Assembly (NCBI GenBank): GCA_040221475.1
Contig: JAVKEJ010000053.1
Location: forward strand, 806,001-870,000
DNA length: 64,000 nucleotides
Source: WLXB01 sp040221475
GTDB lineage: Bacteria > Pseudomonadota > Alphaproteobacteria > Rhodospirillales > Rhodospirillaceae
Reading direction: 5' to 3'
Position 1 is the first letter of the stretch. Each line of letters begins with the position of its first letter. Below the pieces are notes generated by a model, which searched no databases, was not told the origin of the DNA, and worked only from the letters and a program-made list of their open reading frames with translations. Below, one piece after another: positions 1 through 8,371 of this stretch. The translations under genes were made by a program, and so were the position numbers.

Positions 1-394
1 ATTAGCGGCGATCGTAACCGACCATGATCAGAGGCATGGCCTTTCACGCCTTTCCGTCTCCAGCCAAGTCCTGATGGTCACCAAGCTCAACCTTCCTGCA
101 GGCGCACATGTGCGGGTCCAAGTTAGACCTCAGGATGTTTCCTTAGCTTTGGAACGTCCTGAAAAAGTAAGCGTGTTGAACATCCTGGAAGGTCGCATCA
201 ATTCAATTCTAGAATCTCCACGACGGCCAGTGGTCGATGTGCAGGTCAACATTGGTTCTGCCAAGCGACCTGTTTTTCTTTGGGCCCAGATTACGCGGCT
301 GGCAGCGGAGAGATTGAGTCTTCAACAAAACATGCCTATCTATTCGCTCATCAAAGCTGTCACGCTCGACAATGATAGAATCGGATTATCCTAA
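1..394 (+). CDS. modC: Molybdate ABC transporter ATP-binding protein ModC, C-terminal part
   Basis: The reading frame is open from base 2, so this is the 3' end of a gene that starts before the window. The visible 130 residues carry the segment RVQVRPQDVSLALERP followed by VSVLNILEGRI, which is the usual entry into the C-terminal TOBE/Mop molybdate-binding domain of ModC. The nucleotide-binding half (Walker A, signature motif) lies outside the window. ModC powers molybdate uptake with ModA and ModB at the inner membrane; those two genes would be expected just upstream. No other molybdenum gene is visible here. Confidence 0.8.
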   Translation, partial: LAAIVTDHDQRHGLSRLSVSSQVLMVTKLNLPAGAHVRVQVRPQDVSLALERPEKVSVLNILEGRINSILESPRRPVVDVQVNIGSAKRPVFLWAQITRLAAERLSLQQNMPIYSLIKAVTLDNDRIGLS

Positions 395-412
395 GCCAGG
401 ATTGCTAAAGCC

Positions 413-613
413 CTAATCTGCCGTTGTAGGAACCGTAGAACCGATTTTACCGTATCCACAATCGCAGGTATCACTTGGTTTAACCAAGCGGGCGACAAGT
501 GGAGACGTTTCCGCTAAAGGGTTACTGGGCTCCCACCTGAAGGTCGCGGAGCACTTTTGGCACTCTTGAACACCAGGCAAGTCGGGCTTGGGCGTATTTG
601 GATCATCTACCAT
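413..613 (-). CDS. Small putative zinc-ribbon protein, unknown function
   Basis: A 66-residue protein if started at the ATG at 613; a TTG start at 649 would add 12 residues but would overlap the divergent neighbour. It has a CQKC pair near residue 19 and a CDCG pair near residue 51, the spacing of a small zinc ribbon or rubredoxin-like knuckle. No family is recognised. Its ATG shares the palindrome CATG (611-614) with the start of the gene on the other strand, so the two starts overlap by 2 bp. No strong ribosome binding site is visible. The gene is plausible because of the cysteine pattern, but could be a chance frame. Confidence 0.4.
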   Translation of the reverse strand: MVDDPNTPKPDLPGVQECQKCSATFRWEPSNPLAETSPLVARLVKPSDTCDCGYGKIGSTVPTTAD

Positions 614-1049
614 GGCACTTAGTTTCGATATCCTTGGCTTCGGAAGCAAGCGAAAATCAGCATTTCAGGTTTTAGATCGGGAATGGGTTGCCCAAGACAT
701 TGATATACGACCCATTGACGGCGGTATCCGGCAGCTATTGTACACATGGGCGCAGCAATACAGCCATGATCAAAACACTCTGGATTCGATTCTGGAAGAC
801 ATTGCAAAATTCTCTGGATTCTTGATGCGTGGCCCGGAGCTAAGCATGAGGGCTCTGGGTAACGAAGGTGTCGCGGCAATGTCAGAACGGCTTGAAGCGG
901 CGTTGCACGCTGATGGCCTCAATGCGCACGACAACGAGAATGAGGAAGAACCGCTAGACGTTAGAGTGACCAAACTCATCTTAGCGGTGAAGCTGGCAGA
1001 TCGCGATATTGAGGCCCTGATCAGCCTTGAAGACACATCCGACTCTTAA
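612..1049 (+). CDS. Hypothetical protein, 145 aa
   Basis: No family is recognised. The protein begins MALSFDILGFGSKRKSAF, is mostly predicted helical and ends in an acidic stretch. The ATG at 612 is preferred over a TTG at 588 because the only gene-like spacing to the divergent neighbour is at the shared CATG. The stop overlaps by 4 bp the end of the convergent gene at 1046-1693. It belongs to a cluster of unknown genes between modC and the racemase gene. Confidence 0.5.
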   Translation: MALSFDILGFGSKRKSAFQVLDREWVAQDIDIRPIDGGIRQLLYTWAQQYSHDQNTLDSILEDIAKFSGFLMRGPELSMRALGNEGVAAMSERLEAALHADGLNAHDNENEEEPLDVRVTKLILAVKLADRDIEALISLEDTSDS

Positions 1050-1693
1050 GCCGCATTTACTCGTTCTTTTAAGCTCGCTTTTGTCCCAAACGCGAGCGCT
1101 CTGCATTGAACCTGCATCTTCCCCTCTTTGTCAGATTTCGGCATTCCCATTACAACAGATGGGGTTACTTCATACAGACGCGCAACGATTTGCGGCAACC
1201 ACAGGTCATCTGACATCGGGCTTTTAGCCGTCAGTTGAAAACTCTCATCCGACGAAAAAAATGTAGCCGGCCCACCGCCAATCGCAGGGTGACCAATGAT
1301 TAAGGCTCTCGGCCAGCCGGGGTGACTCAGAAATTCGTCACCAGAACGAATGACGATACCAGAGTCATCCTCAGCATTTTCAACAACAACTACGCGAGGT
1401 GAAGGGCCTTCGTAGCCGAACTTATCGCGCACGGAAGCTGCCGCAATCCATCGGACATTATGCCAGGAATACTGTTCTCCCATGGGATCAGAAAACACCC
1501 GCCATAACTGATCATGACAGACCTTTCGCCGCATTGCTGGGGTATCTTCTTCTTCCCGCGCGAGTGCTATGGCTAGAAAATGATCCGCCGCCGCTGCGTA
1601 GGCATCTTCGTCGATATAGGTAAAGCCATAGCCCTTTGAACCGGTAAAGCGTAGAAAAATTGCATCTGGATGTGCCCGTTCCGTATCGCCCAT
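1046..1693 (-). CDS. Hypothetical protein, 215 aa
   Basis: A soluble protein with no signal peptide or membrane segment and no recognised domain. It has a segment SPRVVVVENAEDDSGIVI and a glycine-rich stretch (IIGHPAIGGGPATFF), suggesting an alpha/beta fold. It lies 117 bp downstream of the end of the 451-aa unknown gene on the same strand, so the two may be co-transcribed. It converges with the gene at 612-1049. Function unknown. Confidence 0.6.
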   Translation of the reverse strand: MGDTERAHPDAIFLRFTGSKGYGFTYIDEDAYAAAADHFLAIALAREEEDTPAMRRKVCHDQLWRVFSDPMGEQYSWHNVRWIAAASVRDKFGYEGPSPRVVVVENAEDDSGIVIRSGDEFLSHPGWPRALIIGHPAIGGGPATFFSSDESFQLTAKSPMSDDLWLPQIVARLYEVTPSVVMGMPKSDKEGKMQVQCRALAFGTKASLKERVNAA

Positions 1694-1810
1694 AGCTGCC
1701 GCCCCGTTACGTTAGCTGTAAAATATTTTTGTAAACTACTCGTCGCATAGGATTTGCGCAAATTTGGTTCTCTATTTGTAAAACTATAATGTGCCCTAAA
1801 ATCCAATAAA

Positions 1811-3166
1811 TTACCGCTCTGGTTTTTCAAGTCCCAAAGCGTTCCTCATATCAGCAACGATGGGTTTCGCTTCACCCAATAAGTCTTTGAAATTTTTAAT
1901 CTCTTTTACCCCAGCCTTAGCATCGTGTTGGTACTTGAACCGGTTGTTAAAGGTACCTGGGACGGTCTCCCATACCTTAATGGCTGCTTCATCTTGCAAA
2001 GAGCGTCTGAAATTTTCTTCATTCAACTCTTTGCGGAAAATCGCAATAATATCTCTCCCGATATCGGGGTAATGCATCTGAGTGATGTACTTAGAAACTT
2101 TTACGTCAATGTATCGCGCATCTTTACCGAGCTCTTTAGCGACAGTCGGCGGACAGTTGATAACGTTCTCAACGGCCCCATCCTCTGCCAAGACAGACCA
2201 CGTTTCCTCCTGGTAAAGCGGCGCAAGTGCTCTGACAACAGCTTCAGCCCCCGCTTTATGGCGTTTCACAAAGTCTAAGCTTTCAATATGATTATTGAGA
2301 ATGTCAGCAAAAATTACGGCCGTATCTTGTTTGATCCGCAGTGCAATTTCACTGTCGCGCCGCATCTCTTGTGGTGTGCGTTTTCTAGCGACTTCTTTTT
2401 CTTCTTCCAATACCTCGGCGAAGATTCCGGACTCAGCGTAAGCACGGGCGCATCCACGGGCGCTTAACAAAGCGTCAGGGCTTAATGTGCAAGCGACCTT
2501 TAGCGCCGCAGATGACCTGAGATTCTCAAATATGTCGCCAATAATCGAAGCACCTTTAGCACTCAGGCCCGCGTAAGCCGTTACGTATTTAAATTGGTCT
2601 GCGTGCAACAGGTAAGGCTTTAATATCTCATAGAGCCCGCGGCTCGGGTAGGACTCACGGACCACATTTTCGTTAACAATAGGCTTCATACCGAACAACT
2701 TGCGAAAAAAGTTGCCAAACCCGCCGACGGCTTCTTTGTCTAAACTTTCAGGTCGCGACACTCTTCGCTGGACCCAATCATTCTCTTTTTGTTTCATGTA
2801 AAGACGCACGGTACCAAACAGATGCGACTGGAGTGTGCTTTCGTACGTCCGATCGCAGGGCAAGATAGATTCATCTTGACCATCTACAACTTTTTCGGGC
2901 GTCACAGCCGAATTAAAAAACTCTGCTAGTTTTTCATTTGAACGTAATTGCCAGGCAGATTTTAGCAGAGCGCCAACCAACTCTGGCTTTTGTCGCATGA
3001 CATCTTCAATCATTGGCATGTTTTTGAGATCATCACCGATCTCCGAGCTGCCATGACTGGTTATCATCTTACGCAACACCGAATAGCCCTGCTGCGCCCG
3101 CAGACGGAATTCCGGCGAACCACGCCGCTCCTGTCGTTCTTCCTGTATTGTCGCCTTGGCCGCCAT
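1811..3166 (-). CDS. Hypothetical protein, 451 aa
   Basis: A large soluble protein, mostly helical by eye, with no motif I recognise. The start at 3166 (MAAKATIQEERQERRG) is chosen because an AGGA sequence lies about nine bases before it; an upstream in-frame ATG at 3190 has no such signal. The protein is charged and lacks membrane segments or a signal peptide. It faces the hypothetical gene at 3386 across about 200 bp and is followed by the unknown gene at 1046-1693. Together these look like an accessory cluster. Confidence 0.65.
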   Translation of the reverse strand: MAAKATIQEERQERRGSPEFRLRAQQGYSVLRKMITSHGSSEIGDDLKNMPMIEDVMRQKPELVGALLKSAWQLRSNEKLAEFFNSAVTPEKVVDGQDESILPCDRTYESTLQSHLFGTVRLYMKQKENDWVQRRVSRPESLDKEAVGGFGNFFRKLFGMKPIVNENVVRESYPSRGLYEILKPYLLHADQFKYVTAYAGLSAKGASIIGDIFENLRSSAALKVACTLSPDALLSARGCARAYAESGIFAEVLEEEKEVARKRTPQEMRRDSEIALRIKQDTAVIFADILNNHIESLDFVKRHKAGAEAVVRALAPLYQEETWSVLAEDGAVENVINCPPTVAKELGKDARYIDVKVSKYITQMHYPDIGRDIIAIFRKELNEENFRRSLQDEAAIKVWETVPGTFNNRFKYQHDAKAGVKEIKNFKDLLGEAKPIVADMRNALGLEKPER

Positions 3167-3385
3167 CAGAACATCCTGCATTAGCCACATTTTGAGGCTT
3201 TATGACATCAACGTCTATCTTCGCGCGAAGTTCTATACAAAACATTTAAAAGTCGTATCTGCGCAAGAGATGACTAAAAGTACTATTTTGCTGGGCTTTA
3301 CAGCTAAGCCTCAAATATCAATGCAACCTGATGAGCTACAAAACGTTGTTACCATAACTGGAATCTACAACATGTGGTGACAGAG

Positions 3386-4021
3386 ATGGAAAAACAGGTC
3401 CCGAAAATCACAGTTACAACACGAGATGCAGCAGAGCTTTTTCTCTACGATATCGCCGAAACCGTTGAAAAAAGCTATCCTATTTGGGCGCATCGCCTAG
3501 CAAATTTCTTAGATGATACGCCTCTGAGTTTAGAAGACAAAAGAGGGCTCCTCGAAGCTCACCCGCTCCGTTATTATTACTATGCTGCCATCGTCGCGAT
3601 GGAAGCCGCAAAGATACGAACACTTTATCAGGACGACATCGCAGAAGATATTCTCGCTGATATTAATGAAAGCATTGATGCCGTTGCTGATCGGTCAGAT
3701 CGACTGGTCTCTGACCTCGTGTTCGACATTATGCAACGTGTGCGAATCGCAGACTCCGATAACACAATAAAATCCCATGACATTGTAATGAAACGGATTT
3801 CTGAACTCCTTCATCTTCATACACTTGAAGATACAAAAGAACTGGTCAACGACATCGTCTTCAGGCAGGACATGGCACAACCTATTGCGGTCTCAATGCG
3901 GCATTGGTGGAAAGGGTTTAAGAGTTGTCGTCAGCTTGCCCAAACAGTACCCGCACAAACGCCACAGTTAGTGGCAAGGGTCGAGTCCGCAAGAATATAC
4001 AAAATTGCAAGCACGCTCTGA
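3386..4021 (+). CDS. Hypothetical protein, 211 aa
   Basis: An acidic, helical protein without a recognised domain. The start at ATG 3386 (MEKQVPKITVTT) has a purine-rich ACAGAG just upstream; two GTG codons at 3374 and 3377 are alternatives in the same frame. It has a tyrosine cluster (RYYYYAAIVAMEAAK) and repeated IxDxI-type acidic helices. It is divergent from the 451-aa gene and convergent with the racemase-like gene, five bases from its stop. Function unknown. Confidence 0.6.
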   Translation: MEKQVPKITVTTRDAAELFLYDIAETVEKSYPIWAHRLANFLDDTPLSLEDKRGLLEAHPLRYYYYAAIVAMEAAKIRTLYQDDIAEDILADINESIDAVADRSDRLVSDLVFDIMQRVRIADSDNTIKSHDIVMKRISELLHLHTLEDTKELVNDIVFRQDMAQPIAVSMRHWWKGFKSCRQLAQTVPAQTPQLVARVESARIYKIASTL

Positions 4022-4026
4022 GGCAT

Positions 4027-4860
4027 TTATTCTGCGGCCATATCAGAAACGATGCACACTTCACAATCTCCACCCAAGTCAAGATTGCCTTGCCCTGAAA
4101 TCAGCTTATCGACCGCGCTTAAGTTCTCTTTGCGCGCCTTTGGGTAAGTTATCTGGCTGTGACGAAGGCCCAGGGTCAACAGAGACTCAACAGCCGCATA
4201 GCCTGTCCGCATAGATTCTAAAACCGGGACAGCGGACTGCGCCGCAATCTGGGGCCCAATTGGTGCCATGCATGTGCATCCCAGCATGATTGTATCTGCA
4301 CCATCTTCTAGAACCGCATTTTCAATCTCTTGAAGCACCCGACCGATCAATTGCGCATTGTGATCAGCCAGTCCTAAAACCGTATTTCCGGCGCCTTCAA
4401 CACCCTCAACCTCATTATCACTCAGTACGTTGCGCACAGATGAACACCGGCCTTCCATGCCACAGGTCCGCAAGCGTTCTTGGTAGATAAAATTGAGCTT
4501 CGGTGGCCAAATGGTAACAATGGAAAACCGGGCTCCGGTTTGGCACGTCATAGCCATGGTGGCTTCACCCGCGCCAACAACAACCATATCTGTCGCAGAA
4601 CGTATTTCTGCGAGGCCATAGTCGCCAACGGTATTTATAAATACCGCATCAAAGCCGTTTTTCTCTGCTTCTATGGCACAGTCAATATAGGCCAATGTTG
4701 TTAAGCTTCGATCATAGGGGGTCATCGGAAAGGTACGCAAACGTGTCTCGATAAGTTCGGGTGCAAAACGATCACCTGCGATCTCTGCAATACCCGCAGG
4801 CGGCGCACTGCTGTTGGCCGACCCTCCACCCGTTCCAATAACGCCAATACGATACGTCAC
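4027..4860 (-). CDS. Asp/Glu/hydantoin racemase family protein lacking one catalytic cysteine
   Basis: The 277-residue protein has the layout of the Asp/Glu and hydantoin racemase family: an N-terminal IGVIGTGGG, the block FINTVGDYGL (residues 74-83), RFSIVT at 111-116 and IMLGCTCMAP at 191-200. Family enzymes use two cysteines; the second is present (C195) but the first, normally in a CFxDPGL-like block, is threonine here (T77). The protein may therefore be a one-base enzyme, a lyase such as a maleate isomerase relative, or inactive. The start is GTG at 4860, with AAGGGG upstream overlapping the end of the aminotransferase gene. The 3-bp gap shows an operon, so the two probably act on related amino-acid substrates. 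Confidence 0.75.
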   Translation of the reverse strand: MTYRIGVIGTGGGSANSSAPPAGIAEIAGDRFAPELIETRLRTFPMTPYDRSLTTLAYIDCAIEAEKNGFDAVFINTVGDYGLAEIRSATDMVVVGAGEATMAMTCQTGARFSIVTIWPPKLNFIYQERLRTCGMEGRCSSVRNVLSDNEVEGVEGAGNTVLGLADHNAQLIGRVLQEIENAVLEDGADTIMLGCTCMAPIGPQIAAQSAVPVLESMRTGYAAVESLLTLGLRHSQITYPKARKENLSAVDKLISGQGNLDLGGDCEVCIVSDMAAE

Positions 4861-4863
4861 TCT

Positions 4864-5988
4864 TTACCCCTTAAAATAGTTGCGTGTGGCTTCTGCAAAA
4901 ATGGCCATTTGTTCAACAGTTCCCATACTGACACGGCACCAACTACTGAATGGAGCATAGGACCGCCCCACCAACAATCCTCGCTCACGCATTGCGGTGG
5001 CAAAGTCTTTAACCGAGCCAAGCGTGTCGAACATTACAAAATTCGTTTCCGATGGCGTGTATGCTAGACCCAGATCTTCAAAAGCGGCTTGGGTAAGATC
5101 AATACATTGCCTTATTTTGGTACGGCTAAAGGTCTGAAATTCGGCATCCTGATAACTTGCAATCGCTGCACGTATTCCCATCACGTTGGCGAAACTCATT
5201 TGCAACGGCCTGAGCCGTTGAATGAGATCAGGCCGTGCAATCGCATAACCGACACGCAAGCCAGCCATGCCATGAATTTTAGAGAAGGTTCTCGCCAGAA
5301 TAACGTTTTTACCCGCCTTGACTTGGTCCATCATGGTATTGTGTTCGTAGTTAGTCAGTAGGTCTACATATGCTTCATCAACAAAAACAGTCGCTCGCGG
5401 CTCGACACTGTTAATGAAAGACCGCAACACATCAGCGTCCAGTAATGTTCCGGTCGGATTGTTTGGGTTGCAGACGTAAACAAGACTCGTATCCTTGGTG
5501 ACTTTTTCTTCCATAATCGCCAAGTCATGCTGCATGCTCTGATCAACATCGACTTCATGAACTGTGCCGCCTATTTGTTTGGCATACGCAATCAACATGG
5601 AGAATGTAGGTCGCGCAGCAACAATTTCGCCCTCTAAACCAAAACTCAACCCGGCCATCTTCAAGAGCTCACCAGACCCCGCAGTCACGAATACATGGTC
5701 TGTCGGCACACCCTCACGTTCTGCAATGAGGGTTGTTAAGGTGCGGATATCAGATCCGACATATTGCCAACCATCGGCTAAGGACCCCGCCATTGCAGAC
5801 TGAGCGCTTTCAGACGGCCCATATGGGTTCTCGTTTGCCAATAGCCGAATAGGGTTATTTACAGTTGCCGCATAAGCTGTTGAAACACCAGTAGGCCGAA
5901 GCCCAGTGGCGGCTACGCCAGCAATCACTGCACTGACGGATTTGAAGAGATGTCGACGATCAAAACCTGGGTTTTTTACAGTCTTCAT
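4864..5988 (-). CDS. Tat-exported HisC-like PLP aminotransferase
   Basis: The protein is a fold-type I aminotransferase of the histidinol-phosphate aminotransferase group: substrate-side motif ANENPYGPS (51-59), CNPNNPTG (173-180), VDEAY with D204, the PLP lysine in RTFSKIHG (K237) and GLRVGYAI with R245. Unlike cytosolic HisC it begins with a twin-arginine signal (DRRHLFKS at residues 10-17, then a hydrophobic stretch ending near AYAA at 41), so it is expected to be folded with PLP and exported to the periplasm by Tat. The downstream racemase-like gene has no signal peptide. The substrate is unknown; its context does not suggest histidine synthesis. Confidence 0.85.
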   Translation of the reverse strand: MKTVKNPGFDRRHLFKSVSAVIAGVAATGLRPTGVSTAYAATVNNPIRLLANENPYGPSESAQSAMAGSLADGWQYVGSDIRTLTTLIAEREGVPTDHVFVTAGSGELLKMAGLSFGLEGEIVAARPTFSMLIAYAKQIGGTVHEVDVDQSMQHDLAIMEEKVTKDTSLVYVCNPNNPTGTLLDADVLRSFINSVEPRATVFVDEAYVDLLTNYEHNTMMDQVKAGKNVILARTFSKIHGMAGLRVGYAIARPDLIQRLRPLQMSFANVMGIRAAIASYQDAEFQTFSRTKIRQCIDLTQAAFEDLGLAYTPSETNFVMFDTLGSVKDFATAMRERGLLVGRSYAPFSSWCRVSMGTVEQMAIFAEATRNYFKG

Positions 5989-6081
5989 GTAGAATTGAGC
6001 CTATTGCCTGTTTCTGCTCTGCACTTCCTTGAGCATGCCAGAAGAACAGCTGAGCAACAATGTGTAAGCCACGCTTGGAAG

Positions 6082-6504
6082 TCACTCAATAATGAGCGTT
6101 GCTCTCAAAAAAGGTTCCTCTGGTTGTCGTGCGATATAGGCATGTGGATAGCCTGACACACCATCTTTTACAGGAATAATGACCCAATATTGATCTCTTT
6201 CGATGGCCATTTCAGCATCAGTTTTTGAAGGTTCAGCAGACCCATTTGGATGGCTATGAAAGTGACCAACAATGCGTTCTGTTGTGCCTCTCAGCTTTCG
6301 CAACCAATCAAAATGAACCTGTGGGTCTATAAGAAACCTGTTCGGCTCTTCTGAAAGATTTGGAGCAACAACCGCTTGGGAAACGATGACTGAGTCCCCG
6401 CCCACACCGATCAGCAAACCGCAACATTCTTTTGGAAAAGCGTGCTCCGCCGCTTCACACATTAGAGCTCGCGCCTCATCTGAGATACTTAAAGTGCTAG
6501 CCAT
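6082..6504 (-). CDS. JAMM/MPN metallopeptidase (Mov34, M67 family)
   Basis: A 140-residue stand-alone JAMM domain. The metal and catalytic residues are visible: E26 in FPKECCGLLIG, then HFHSHPNGSAEPSKTD with H83, H85, S93 and D96. Bacterial M67 peptidases trim C-terminal extensions from ubiquitin-like sulfur carrier proteins or cleave small isopeptide-type bonds. No MoaD/ThiS-type carrier or E1-like gene is adjacent, so the partner is unknown. It is 13 bp downstream of the 104-aa membrane protein gene, with which it probably forms an operon. Confidence 0.85.
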   Translation of the reverse strand: MASTLSISDEARALMCEAAEHAFPKECCGLLIGVGGDSVIVSQAVVAPNLSEEPNRFLIDPQVHFDWLRKLRGTTERIVGHFHSHPNGSAEPSKTDAEMAIERDQYWVIIPVKDGVSGYPHAYIARQPEEPFLRATLIIE

Positions 6505-6517
6505 TTTTCGGGATCAC

Positions 6518-6832
6518 TTAATCTGAAAATTCCAAAGTTAAATCACCAACGACCGCGCCTGATGTCAGATTAAGAAATAAGACGCGTGGGCCTAAGCCAC
6601 CTCCAGATAAGGACACGGCTGCAAGTCCGTTAACTTCAGAAACATTATCGATCATCGTTCCTGCGGGCTGTTGAAGCGTGAGAGAAAATTTTTCGCTTAA
6701 AGTTTCTTGAGGCGTCGCCACAACGAAATCATCGTCGATATGCCAACCAAGGGACAACCCAACAACCAAAAGGGCCAGCAATGCAATCAGCATACCAGAC
6801 ATAACCCACACAAGCATTTGCGCTGCTTTCAT
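6518..6832 (-). CDS. Single-span membrane protein, 104 aa (DUF6476-like)
   Basis: It has one N-terminal hydrophobic helix (about residues 5-30) and then a short, mainly beta, periplasmic or cytosolic domain ending DLTLEFSD. Small proteins of this size and shape sit divergent to an RluD-type gene in other alphaproteobacteria, often called DUF6476; this assignment is from memory of that context and is tentative. It is divergent from the rluD-like gene across 67 bp and upstream of the JAMM gene. Function unknown. Confidence 0.6.
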   Translation of the reverse strand: MKAAQMLVWVMSGMLIALLALLVVGLSLGWHIDDDFVVATPQETLSEKFSLTLQQPAGTMIDNVSEVNGLAAVSLSGGGLGPRVLFLNLTSGAVVGDLTLEFSD

Positions 6833-6899
6833 GCTAAGACCCTTATTAACTAACTTACTTTATAATTGATGCCCCTCTTGTACCACATTTGCTCTTAAC

Positions 6900-7895
6900 G
6901 TGTTTGGTGTTGAATTGTCTGAAAATCATTTTCGTTGCACGGTCAAAGAAGAGCAGCATGGCATCCGACTTGACCGCATTTTAACCGACATCATACCTGA
7001 TCTGTCACGCTCTCGTGTCAAAGCCCTCATCGAGGATGGCTATGCCACACTTGATGGTGAAGTTGTAACAGACCCAAATCATCGCGTAAGAACTGGCGAT
7101 ACTCTTTTACTCACGCCACCACTTCCAAAACCAGACTACCCAATACCGCAAGAAATTCCGCTCGACATTCAATATGAAGATGATCATCTGATTGTTCTCA
7201 ACAAACCTTCAGGTCTTGTTGTTCACCCTGGCGCAGGGAATGCCGACGGAACGCTTGTAAATGCGCTTCTTGCGCATTGCGGCGAATCCTTGAGTGGAAT
7301 AGGCGGAGTGAAACGTCCAGGTATTGTCCACAGAATTGACAAAGACACGTCAGGTCTTTTGGTCATCGCAAAAACGGAACGAGCCCATCATAGCCTTAGT
7401 GAGCAATTCTCGTCCCATAGGATCAAACGACGATACGATGCCCTGGTATGGGGTGTCCCCTCTCCATTGAGTGGAACCGTGGAAAACTCTATTGGAAGAA
7501 GTACCAGAAATAGAAAAAAGATGTCTGTCATCGCAGTCGGTGGAAAAATAGCGATCACACACTACAAGGTGATACGAACCTTCGGTCATTTGGTCAGTCA
7601 TGTATCTTGCGAATTGGAAACTGGACGCACTCATCAAATACGCGTTCATATGACAAGCTTAGGACACTCTTTACTGGGAGATCAGGTCTACGGGCGGGAT
7701 GCTAAACGCGGAACTCCTCCAAATATTGTAGAGGCTTTAAAAGTATTAGGGCGACAGGCGTTGCATGCTGCTGTTCTGGGTTTTGAACACCCTGAGACCC
7801 ATGAGCAACTTACCTTTGAGGCCGCGCTACCTGACGATTTCACCATACTTGTGTCAAAGTTAGACGCGATCGAAACGGACAAGAAAGAGCGTTAG
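6900..7895 (+). CDS. rluD: RluD-type 23S rRNA pseudouridine synthase
   Basis: The 331-residue protein has an N-terminal S4-like RNA-binding domain (about residues 15-75) and a RluA-family catalytic domain. The catalytic motif HRIDKDTSGLLVIAKT is present with D147, and the later RTHQIRVHM block typical of the family is visible. RluD makes pseudouridines in helix 69 of 23S rRNA; the long form with S4 domain favours RluD or RluC over RluA. The start is GTG at 6900. The last four bases overlap the end of the convergent membrane-protein gene. Confidence 0.9.
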   Translation: MFGVELSENHFRCTVKEEQHGIRLDRILTDIIPDLSRSRVKALIEDGYATLDGEVVTDPNHRVRTGDTLLLTPPLPKPDYPIPQEIPLDIQYEDDHLIVLNKPSGLVVHPGAGNADGTLVNALLAHCGESLSGIGGVKRPGIVHRIDKDTSGLLVIAKTERAHHSLSEQFSSHRIKRRYDALVWGVPSPLSGTVENSIGRSTRNRKKMSVIAVGGKIAITHYKVIRTFGHLVSHVSCELETGRTHQIRVHMTSLGHSLLGDQVYGRDAKRGTPPNIVEALKVLGRQALHAAVLGFEHPETHEQLTFEAALPDDFTILVSKLDAIETDKKER

Positions 7896-8371
7896 TTCTT
7901 TTTCTCTGGCTCCGGTTCATATACAGACTGCACGTCTGAGCCCCACTTTAAAACGAGATCTTTTTGAGTGGTCTGCAACGCAGCGATCCGACGACCGGCC
8001 GTCATGGCCATAAAGGCTGAAACAAAAGACGGCGTGAACGCATAGATGGCCCACCCAAAAGCTGCACATCCGTATATAACAAGCACGGCAAAAACGTCCG
8101 TGATAATTTCAAAGGCACCTTCTGTGGTATGACCCGAAAACCATAGGTCAGCAAGATAAGGTGATGCCCCCGCAAGATTCATAGCGCCCACGCAAAGTCC
8201 AGCATAGATACCTTTTCCACGCTCCATCAAAAAAGCTACGGCGCTTGGTAACAGCGAGAACATTAGTACGATCATCGTTGGCACGATCATCAAGCCAACC
8301 GGAATTGCCAACATGAGGTACAAGAAAATGCGGCTCTTATTCATTTTACTGCGGCCTGGCGTGCTAGACAT
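7892..8371 (-). CDS. Multi-span membrane protein coupled to the pseudokinase gene
   Basis: A 159-residue protein with three to four hydrophobic segments (about residues 14-48, 56-72 and 85-112) and a charged C-terminal tail. No family is recognised. Its ATG directly follows the stop codon of the pseudokinase-like gene, so the two are translationally coupled and probably act together at the membrane. An internal ATG at 8344 is an alternative start. Confidence 0.65.
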   Translation of the reverse strand: MSSTPGRSKMNKSRIFLYLMLAIPVGLMIVPTMIVLMFSLLPSAVAFLMERGKGIYAGLCVGAMNLAGASPYLADLWFSGHTTEGAFEIITDVFAVLVIYGCAAFGWAIYAFTPSFVSAFMAMTAGRRIAALQTTQKDLVLKWGSDVQSVYEPEPEKKN

